From Lachnospiraceae bacterium (lineage in GTDB: Bacteria; Bacillota; Clostridia; Lachnospirales; Lachnospiraceae): 64,000 nucleotides of DNA. Location: assembly GCA_017624855.1 (NCBI GenBank), contig JAGAMF010000008.1, positions 100,637 through 164,636 on the forward strand, read 5' to 3'. The position numbers and the translations under genes are program-made. This document shows, piece by piece, positions 59,154-64,000 of this stretch. Numbering within the stretch: position 1 is the stretch's first letter; each line of letters begins with the position of its first letter. The notes below the pieces were generated by a model. It worked only from the letters and a program-made list of their open reading frames with translations, did not search any database and was not told the DNA's origin.

Positions 59154-60449
59154 TCACTCCTTTTTCTGATTGCTCTCAATTTCCACGGGAATACCCATTT
59201 CCACAAGCTTGGTATAAAATAAACGCTCAATCTCCGCCTCTTTTATTTTACGGGTAAAAGAAACGGACATGGTATCTTGATAACTTACACCCATGCAGCT
59301 TGTTACGCGGCCGAAATTCTTGCCGGCAACAGCCTGTACCCCTTTTATGTACTTAGACATTTCGGGCGGCAATATTACATTACCCAAATTGGACATGGTA
59401 CAGGTGGATTTAATCTCACCTCCCATATAATTTCCAAGAATAACAAAAGGTTTCTTAATAAACATGGGAATGACTTTATATACTTTTAACTGATAACTTG
59501 CAATGTTCCCCGCAATCAGGTTATTCAGCCTTTTCTCGGTAATATTTAACGCCATTCCGTGTTTTACCTGCTCTATAATTTCCCCAAAGGAATAGTGCCC
59601 AAGAGCCCGGTCCAAACCGATATTTATATTGGCAAAAAAGTTACTTACGGTTTTGGAAGGGTAAAACTTACGTAAATCCACAGGCACATTAATTACAATG
59701 GGCATTTGTCGGATTTTACGCTTTTTCTCCCGCTCCTGAACATCCTGAAACACATCCATCAGAACCGCTGTTAAAAATGCCGTTACCGTACAATCATATT
59801 CCTTCGCCTTGGTCTTCACGGCAGCCACCGGCATATGACCGGTAACAATATTCAGGTAGCCTTCTTCTTCCAATGTTCCTTTTGCCTGATAAGCCTTGGG
59901 ACTTTTTCTCTTAAAATTCTGCTTTCTTGCCACCTTGCTGTATGAATCTTCGTATTCTTCCGGTTTCGGCTCCTCATCAGGATGCAAAATCCAGCGACTT
60001 TCCTCAATTTCATAACCGTGCTTACGCCTTAAATACTCTGCAACCAAGGTCATTAAAAAAATCATTCCTCCCGTACCGTCAGCCAGTGCATGAAATACTT
60101 CCAGTGAGATTCTTTTATTAAAATACCGAACGCGAAACAGAAAATGTTTATTTAATTTCCAATTCCCGCGAACCATGGGATTGCGCACATCTTCTTCCAC
60201 TTTGGGCTTGTCCTTGGCCATTTCCATGTAATTCCAGAACAAACCGTAACGCAACTTCAAAGCAAATGACGGAATACGCTTTAAAACAACCTGCAACGCC
60301 TCATCCAGTATGATCGGGTCTACCTCTTCTTCCAACTCCACAGACAGGCGGAAAATATGCGCAAACTTTTTGGTTGTTACCATGGTACAAAAATTCGCCG
60401 TATTGTCCGGTTTTAACCATTCCAAATGCTTGGTATTTTTAGAATGCAT
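59154..60449 (-). CDS. Condensation-domain-like acyltransferase (alcohol acetyltransferase-like)
   Basis: 431 residues from the ATG at 60449 (AGGAGGA upstream). It belongs to the CoA-dependent acyltransferase/condensation superfamily: the HxxxDG active motif is HALADGTGG near residue 130 in RISLEVFHALADGTGGMIFLM, and PIVINVPVDLRKFYPSKTVSNFFANI supplies the second typical region (the DFGWG position is less clear). The upstream part AHIFRLSVELEEEVDPIILDEALQVVLKRIPSFALKLR is also characteristic. Probably acylates a small alcohol, sugar or lipid. It heads the DUF6320-mnmA-cysK-tcdA-ispF run. Confidence 0.82.
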   Translation of the reverse strand: MHSKNTKHLEWLKPDNTANFCTMVTTKKFAHIFRLSVELEEEVDPIILDEALQVVLKRIPSFALKLRYGLFWNYMEMAKDKPKVEEDVRNPMVRGNWKLNKHFLFRVRYFNKRISLEVFHALADGTGGMIFLMTLVAEYLRRKHGYEIEESRWILHPDEEPKPEEYEDSYSKVARKQNFKRKSPKAYQAKGTLEEEGYLNIVTGHMPVAAVKTKAKEYDCTVTAFLTAVLMDVFQDVQEREKKRKIRQMPIVINVPVDLRKFYPSKTVSNFFANINIGLDRALGHYSFGEIIEQVKHGMALNITEKRLNNLIAGNIASYQLKVYKVIPMFIKKPFVILGNYMGGEIKSTCTMSNLGNVILPPEMSKYIKGVQAVAGKNFGRVTSCMGVSYQDTMSVSFTRKIKEAEIERLFYTKLVEMGIPVEIESNQKKE

Positions 60450-60523
60450 ACTTTTCCTCCTGTCTTTTATTTCCGTATTTCGGCAAAACATTTTCTTTTC
60501 GCCGAATACCCATAGATAATAAA

Positions 60524-60552
60524 ATTATACACAAAAATGAAGTTTATCACAA
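60524..60552 (-). promoter_or_regulatory. Promoter of the acyltransferase-mnmA-cysK run
   Basis: TTGTGA (60547-60552), 17 bp, TATAAT (60524-60529) on the minus strand, 75 bp before the acyltransferase start. Confidence 0.6.
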
Positions 60553-60590
60553 TTCCATATATCATAAAAATATAATTAAATTAATAAAAA

Positions 60591-60732
60591 ACAAAAAAAG
60601 GAATCCAAACGGATTCCTTTTCTTGCCGTAGCGAGAGGGGGATTCGAAGCAAATCTCCCCACTTATAAACCCAATAAAATCAAAGGGTCTACACTTTGCC
60701 ATATACTATTTGTACTCATCGACAAACTGAAA
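60591..60732. repeat. Direct repeat A (left copy), 142 bp
   Basis: Begins with a symmetric hairpin AAAAGGAATCC/GGATTCCTTTT. It continues with GTAGCGAGAGGGGGATTCG (60628-60646), which on the minus strand looks like a tRNA T-arm plus acceptor 3' end, and ends with GCCATATACTATTTGTACTCAT then CGACAAACTGAAA. A nearly identical copy lies at 63715-63866. No gene in 60450-60754 apart from the promoter. Confidence 0.85.
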
Positions 60733-60754
60733 GTTCCATGTCCTTCTAAACAAA

Positions 60755-61600
60755 TTATTCTCTTGACTTTATTTCTTTTCTGTCGCTCATCAAATCTTTT
60801 GCTTTTATAAGTGGATGATGATAACGCTTACGCTTTTCGGGAAGACGCAGCATTTTACAAATAATGGTATTCAGTTCTTTATATGCCTGCGGTGTCTTAA
60901 ATTGTACTGCCTTGGTTGGACAATACACAACACAGGCATTACATCCATGACATTGATGATTCCACTTAGGATGCATATTCTCCATAGTAATATTTTTTGT
61001 AGGGCAGACTTTTTCACATATTCCGCACCCTTTACATCTGTCATCCGTATAAAAACCTTTGTCATATTCGTTTTCTATTGCCAAATAAGGTCCCATCACC
61101 TTATTATACCTTCTCCGTGTTAAAGGTGACATTCGCGGATAGTCATGAAATTTCTTCTGGCTTATTTCTTTGCAGACTCTTTGCAACTGCTTTTCCATAT
61201 AAGGTATCATAATTTTCTCGGGCGGAAATGGCGGATACGCAATACACTGACTTGCAACACACCGTATAGCACGTCCATAATCAAGGTGCGCACCTTTTTC
61301 TTCAAGAAGTTTCTCTATTGTCTCAAAACTCTTTCCAAGTACAGCAATATATGTAGTGACCATAAATATATAAGCATTGGTGTTTATGCTAAGTTCCTTA
61401 ACAAATTCCTTAACAATACCCGGTACATCCCATTCATACACAGGGCACACAAAACCAATTACATCTGCATCTTTTGCCGAAACATCTTTTGCATTACAGC
61501 GAACAGGTATAATTTCAGCACCACCTATTGTTTCTGCAATTTTATTTGTTGTATATAAACTATTTCCAGTTCCGCTAAAATAATAAATAATCTTCTTCAT
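60755..61600 (-). CDS. EFR1-family flavodoxin-ferredoxin protein
   Basis: 281 residues from the ATG at 61600 (AAGGAAG upstream). Residues 1 to about 150 are flavodoxin-like (IIYYFSGTGNSLYTTNKIAE with the FMN phosphate loop SGTGNS, GFVCPVYEWDVPGIVKEFV, TTYIAVLG). About 188-250 holds two 4Fe-4S clusters: CKGCGICEKVCP and CHGCNACVVYCP. Electron-transfer role; the partner is unknown. Divergent from a TetR regulator, which probably controls it through the shared 145-bp gap. Confidence 0.9.
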   Translation of the reverse strand: MKKIIYYFSGTGNSLYTTNKIAETIGGAEIIPVRCNAKDVSAKDADVIGFVCPVYEWDVPGIVKEFVKELSINTNAYIFMVTTYIAVLGKSFETIEKLLEEKGAHLDYGRAIRCVASQCIAYPPFPPEKIMIPYMEKQLQRVCKEISQKKFHDYPRMSPLTRRRYNKVMGPYLAIENEYDKGFYTDDRCKGCGICEKVCPTKNITMENMHPKWNHQCHGCNACVVYCPTKAVQFKTPQAYKELNTIICKMLRLPEKRKRYHHPLIKAKDLMSDRKEIKSRE

Positions 61601-61703
61601 AGATTCTTCCTTACCATACAATCTTAAAGTGTCACACTTGTTACCTCTTCAAAAATATTATATAATGGATGTATCACAAAGACAATCTCAAATGTTAATA
61701 TGT

Positions 61704-61722
61704 CACATATTGGTCATATGTG
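61704..61722. promoter_or_regulatory. Palindromic operator candidate between EFR1 and TetR genes
   Basis: CACATAT (61704-61710) and ATATGTG (61716-61722) form a perfect 7-bp inverted repeat with a 5-bp spacer, 24 bp before the TetR ATG. A related half, TGTCACA.TTGTTACC, lies at about 61631-61644. Size and position suit a TetR dimer. Confidence 0.5.
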
Positions 61723-61745
61723 TTACCATCAAAGAAAGGGCGTCT

Positions 61746-62297
61746 ATGAATACAACAAATGGAAAAATTGCTGAACAATCCAAAAAGAAAATCGCTGATG
61801 CATTGCTAGTTATTTTACAACAATATGATTATAAAGAAATAACCATTACACAACTTGCACAGGAAGCAAAATTATCCCGCAAAACCTTTTATCGTCTATT
61901 TGCAGATAAGGAAGAAGTGTTAGCTTATATATTTGAAAACATGTATATAGAGTGTTTTGAACAAATTAAATCCCAACGCACTCAATGCTATTGGGATATT
62001 GTTCAATGCTATTTTGATTTTTGGGAAGAACGGAAATCCTTGTTACTTATTTTCAAACAAAGTGCACTCTTACCAGTTCTATTTGATGGAGCCTATAAGT
62101 ACTCGTTTAGTATTTTTGAATACATCCGCACAAAAGATGTTGCAGAACAACTCTCCGTACAATTACCGTATCTCTTGGCATACAGCGTAGGCGGAATGCA
62201 CAATATGTTACTAAAATGGGTGGAAAATGATATGTCTGTTCCATCTTATGTTCTAATCGAACAACTCAAAAACGGTTTTAGTTCAATAAAACTGTAA
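61746..62297 (+). CDS. TetR/AcrR-family regulator
   Basis: 183 residues from the ATG at 61746 (GAAAGGG upstream; the frame continues to 61629 without an RBS). The N-terminal helix-turn-helix reads KIADALLVILQQYDYKEITITQLAQEAKLSRKTFYRLFADKEEVLAYIFE, the TetR signature. The helical C-terminal domain matches the TetR_C form of Dha-like regulators. It likely represses the divergent EFR1 gene. Confidence 0.92.
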   Translation: MNTTNGKIAEQSKKKIADALLVILQQYDYKEITITQLAQEAKLSRKTFYRLFADKEEVLAYIFENMYIECFEQIKSQRTQCYWDIVQCYFDFWEERKSLLLIFKQSALLPVLFDGAYKYSFSIFEYIRTKDVAEQLSVQLPYLLAYSVGGMHNMLLKWVENDMSVPSYVLIEQLKNGFSSIKL

Positions 62298-62313
62298 TCT
62301 GCTAGCAAGTTAA

Positions 62314-62349
62314 TTTCTTCTGTTTTTAGGCTATTAAAGACAGAAGAAA
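62314..62349. other. 10-bp perfect hairpin after the TetR gene
   Basis: TTTCTTCTGT (62314-62323) and ACAGAAGAAA (62340-62349) with a 16-nt loop, 17 bp past the TetR stop. It has no T-tract on the plus strand, so its role as terminator is uncertain. Confidence 0.55.
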
Positions 62350-62358
62350 GTTCAAATT

Positions 62359-62403
62359 GCCATATACTATTTGTACTCATTTGTACTCATCGACAAACTG
62401 AAA
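62359..62403. repeat. Partial copy of the direct-repeat end
   Basis: GCCATATACTATTTGTACTCA, a second TTTGTACTCAT unit, and CGACAAACTGAAA (62392-62403): the right third of repeats A and B, again placed just past the stop of a minus-strand gene (62420). Confidence 0.8.
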
Positions 62404-62419
62404 TTTGTCTCACTCTTTT

Positions 62420-63100
62420 TCAAAGAATACCATCACGCATCGGACATTCACTTCTGCATTTATTACAATCAACAGTATTAAATCCTCTTGTTGTCTTTCC
62501 GTATGTATTCTGTCTACATTTCTTTTGCGTAACAGAATTATCTTGTATCGCCAATACAGGACAGGAATCCATACATTTTGTACATCCAGAAATACATATA
62601 TTTTCACAAACTGGGTCGCTTTCAAAATCCACATTGGTTAAGATAGCGCCTAGTACAAGTCTGTTTCCGTATTCTGGATTAAGCAACAAGCTACTTTTTC
62701 CAATCTGACCGATTCCACAAGCTACTGCCACATGTTTCATTGACAATAACCCTTTTCCTGTCATGGTTTTCTCTTCCCAATATTCATAAGGGTTATCTGA
62801 AGGAATTGGTACACATATTCCATCATACTCCTTCTCAATGATTTTTGCTGCCGAAAAAACCACTTCATCTACTTTATGTACTACATCTGCATTAAAATGT
62901 CCATATAACAGTCTCGGCTCAACACGAAGAAGGCCTTTGGGAAGTGCTATTCCCACTGCAATCACCGATTTACAGTCCGGGTATAAATCTATGGGACGAA
63001 AATTTATCGGTGCTTTCGAAAAACGCTCTAATCCTCCGAATCCACATACATCAGCCCCAAGGCCTAATATTTTTTCTCTTATTACTTCTTTTCTAAGCAT
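62420..63100 (-). CDS. QueG-like 4Fe-4S double-cluster protein
   Basis: 226 residues from the ATG at 63100 (GGAGAG upstream). N-terminal part as in epoxyqueuosine reductase relatives (KEVIREKILGLGADVCGFGGLERFSKAP, YPDCKSVIAVGIALPKGLL, GKGLLSMKHVAVACGIGQIGKSSLLLNPEYGNRLVLGAILTNVDF). Then come Cys clusters CENICISGCTKCMDSCPV and, later, CRQN, CNKCRSECP. It lacks the HEAT repeats and is about 120 residues shorter than QueG, so it belongs to the short reductase-like group whose substrate is unknown. Confidence 0.85.
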   Translation of the reverse strand: MLRKEVIREKILGLGADVCGFGGLERFSKAPINFRPIDLYPDCKSVIAVGIALPKGLLRVEPRLLYGHFNADVVHKVDEVVFSAAKIIEKEYDGICVPIPSDNPYEYWEEKTMTGKGLLSMKHVAVACGIGQIGKSSLLLNPEYGNRLVLGAILTNVDFESDPVCENICISGCTKCMDSCPVLAIQDNSVTQKKCRQNTYGKTTRGFNTVDCNKCRSECPMRDGIL

Positions 63101-63180
63101 ACATCTCTCCATCAACTTCAAATCTTACAAAGCAATTATATCATCCAATACATTTTACCGTAAAGTATCTTGTGCGAAAA

Positions 63181-63270
63181 TTTTGTTATCAAGTACGTGC
63201 ATTCCGCTATCCTTCCCGGGCGAAAAGAAGCCCGTGAACATATGCTCATGCACTTTACTTGACAACAAAA
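63181..63270. repeat. 90-bp long imperfect hairpin
   Basis: TTTTGTTATCAAGTACGTGCAT (63181-63202) pairs over about 20 positions with ATGCAC..TACTTGACAACAAAA (63248-63270). Inside, CCGGGC and GCCCG form a second stem. No coding support. It lies 81 bp upstream of the QueG-like gene and next to an integrase relic. Confidence 0.7.
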
Positions 63271-63365
63271 CCGGCAGTTGTACGATGGTCTGCACCCTCA
63301 ACCGAAAACGACAAGAGGAAATCCTATTCCCTTTCCCATTGTTCGTCCAATTCTTCCAATTTGTT

Positions 63366-63563
63366 TGTAGCACCTATAAATCTTCCTATGCCATTAAAAC
63401 CGTAGCATCACTTTTGGGACATTTAGAAGAAACTGATGAAGCATACTACCATTATGATAATAGCGAAGGAGTTGTAAAAATCGAAGCAAGTAACACTTTG
63501 TACTCAAATGTACTCAAATTTGATGATTTAAAGAAAAATAAAAAAAGAGCGAAAGCCTTGTAA
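63366..63563 (+). pseudogene. C-terminal relic of a tyrosine recombinase/integrase
   Basis: The frame ending at TAA 63561-63563 reads SSYAIKTVASLLGHLEETDEAYYHYDNSEG and a basic end KKNKKRAKAL. AIKTVASLLGH followed about ten residues on by YYHY is the last catalytic motif (LGH) and Tyr nucleophile of phage-type integrases. The Arg-containing catalytic region upstream is missing and no start or RBS is present, so only the last ~65 residues remain. The frame stays open farther left, but there it runs antisense to the QueG-like gene and looks unlike an integrase. Confidence 0.55.
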
Positions 63564-63578
63564 ATTCAAGGTTTTCGC
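63549..63578 (+). terminator. Terminator of the integrase relic
   Basis: GCGAAAGCCTTG (63549-63560) pairs with CAAGGTTTTCGC (63567-63578), one mismatch, around the stop codon; followed by ATTTCTT. Confidence 0.7.
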
Positions 63579-63587
63579 CATTTCTTA

Positions 63588-63700
63588 ATCAAGTAGCGAG
63601 AGGGGGATTCGGGTCTCCGCTTCGCTCCGGTCGGCGCAAAACCGAGGTCCCCCGGACCTCGTGCGCCCTCTCCACCACTCCGTGGTGTCTCGGTTTCATT
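63588..63700. other. GC-rich multi-hairpin block
   Basis: A stretch far richer in GC than its surroundings, starting with a third copy of GTAGCGAGAGGGGGATTCG (63593-63611). It contains CGAGGTCC/GGACCTCG and CACCAC/GTGGTG stems with short loops. Both strands have spurious open frames; no protein is credible. It could be a structured RNA, a tRNA-derived relic or a recombination site. Confidence 0.55.
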
Positions 63701-63714
63701 TTTCTTTCTATACG

Positions 63715-63866
63715 ACAAAAAAAGGAATCCGTTTGGATTCCTTTTCTTGTCGTAGCGAGAGGGGGATTCGAAGCAAATCTCCCCACTTATAAACCCAATA
63801 AAATCAAAGGGTCTACACTTTGCCATATACTATTTATACTCATTTGTACTCATCGCCAAACTGAAA
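63715..63866. repeat. Direct repeat B (right copy), 152 bp
   Basis: Near-identical to 60591-60732; differs in the hairpin loop (GTTT for AAAC), a C/T in the following spacer, an extra 10-bp TTTGTACTCA unit, and GCCAAACTG for GACAAACTG. The repeats enclose 2,982 bp with the EFR1, TetR and QueG-like genes and the integrase relic. Confidence 0.87.
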
Positions 63867-63906
63867 TTTCATGAATTATCGCTTGCCTTAAACTTGCTGA
63901 CACAAA

Positions 63907-64000
63907 TCATTTAGTTTCCAATCCACTCAAATAGAATTGATATAACAAATACACCAGAGAAAATATACCAATTAACAAATACGCCACATTTTCTTTTAAA
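63907..64000 (-). CDS. C-terminal 30 residues of a membrane protein, partial
   Basis: The frame ending in TGA at 63907-63909 reads ENVAYLLIGIFSLVYLLYQF and SGLETK, a plausible terminal membrane helix with a short polar end. The rest lies beyond the window. The other minus-strand frame here also stays open briefly but is less membrane-like. It stands in the same relation to repeat B as the EFR1 gene to repeat A. Confidence 0.4.
   Translation of the reverse strand, partial: LKENVAYLLIGIFSLVYLLYQFYLSGLETK

Noticed and set aside
62838-63365. Long plus frame continuous with the integrase relic
   Set aside because: Up to about 63160 it is the complement of the QueG-like gene, and the next part crosses a hairpin; only the last ~65 codons look like an integrase.
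63566-63826. 86-codon minus frame across the repeat and GC-rich block
   Set aside because: The frame reads the repeated ESPSRY word twice, which comes from GTAGCGAGAGGGGGATTCG copies, and runs through hairpins. No RBS; not protein-like.

Overview
The window reads as chromosome of an anaerobic Firmicute of the class Clostridia, most likely a Lachnospiraceae member. Reasons: moderate-to-low GC, strong AGGAGG-type ribosome binding sites, a DUF1836 protein, a YerC-type TrpR relative, a eukaryotic-type HisA, an EFR1-type flavodoxin-ferredoxin, a DUF6320-like/acyltransferase pair, a class B sortase with a C. difficile-like PKTG signal, and the Firmicutes order cysE-cysS-mrnC-rlmB-sigH behind a T-box. 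This is inferred from content; no search was run. Most genes lie on the minus strand.

Layout. 0-4 kb: start of an RfbH-like deoxysugar gene, an FAD oxidoreductase with a ~500-residue low-complexity tail, and a DUF1836 protein. 4-9.6 kb: TrpR-like regulator (+), degenerate LytM protein, an AraC-regulated ABC exporter, an acetyltransferase. 9.6-23.7 kb: the whole shikimate pathway plus Phe and Tyr branches in two runs. aroC-rsmH-pheA-aroE/K-aroQ ends in a terminator at 9654-9675. aroF-tyrA-aroB-aroA is preceded by a Phe/Tyr-rich leader peptide and attenuator at 23447-23657. Between the runs sits an AT-rich accessory patch (lipoprotein, acetyltransferase, beta-lactamase-fold protein, orphan gene) and a type I toxin-antitoxin locus at 18760-19116. 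23.7-35.5 kb: membrane glycosyltransferase, PTS-like permease, cold-shock gene, a 218-bp inverted-repeat element, HisA, DapB, DapA, SSB-like protein, IlvE, a diguanylate cyclase, FolA, ThyA, a YigZ/IMPACT protein. 35.7-48 kb: cell envelope genes (class A PBP; SH3 protein-sortase-giant repeat adhesin operon; cytoplasmic GH26; zinc-ribbon membrane protein). 48-60.5 kb: tRNA-Thr and a tRNA-like fragment, Ddh, SigH, RlmB, MrnC, CysS, CysE with a Cys T-box, then acyltransferase-DUF6320-mnmA-cysK-tcdA-ispF-GNAT. 60.6-64 kb: a segment between ~140-bp direct repeats holding an EFR1 protein, a divergent TetR regulator, a QueG-like Fe-S protein, a tyrosine-recombinase relic and several large hairpins.

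Function. DapA, DapB and Ddh give a short route to meso-diaminopimelate for the peptidoglycan polymerised by the PBP. CysE and CysK make cysteine, and the T-box senses uncharged tRNA-Cys; the same run carries MnmA, which acts in sulfur trafficking to tRNA. Aromatic supply is gated by translation of a Phe/Tyr-rich leader. SH3 protein, sortase and adhesin form a self-contained surface-display unit.

Most notable signals beyond ordinary genes: the aroF attenuator; the type I toxin-antitoxin locus with both promoters, a shared terminator and duplicated 5' ends; the decamer GTTTACATAA/TTATGTAAAC, found at least 17 times and often abutting gene ends; the 218-bp hairpin element; and the repeat-flanked 60.6-63.9 kb segment.
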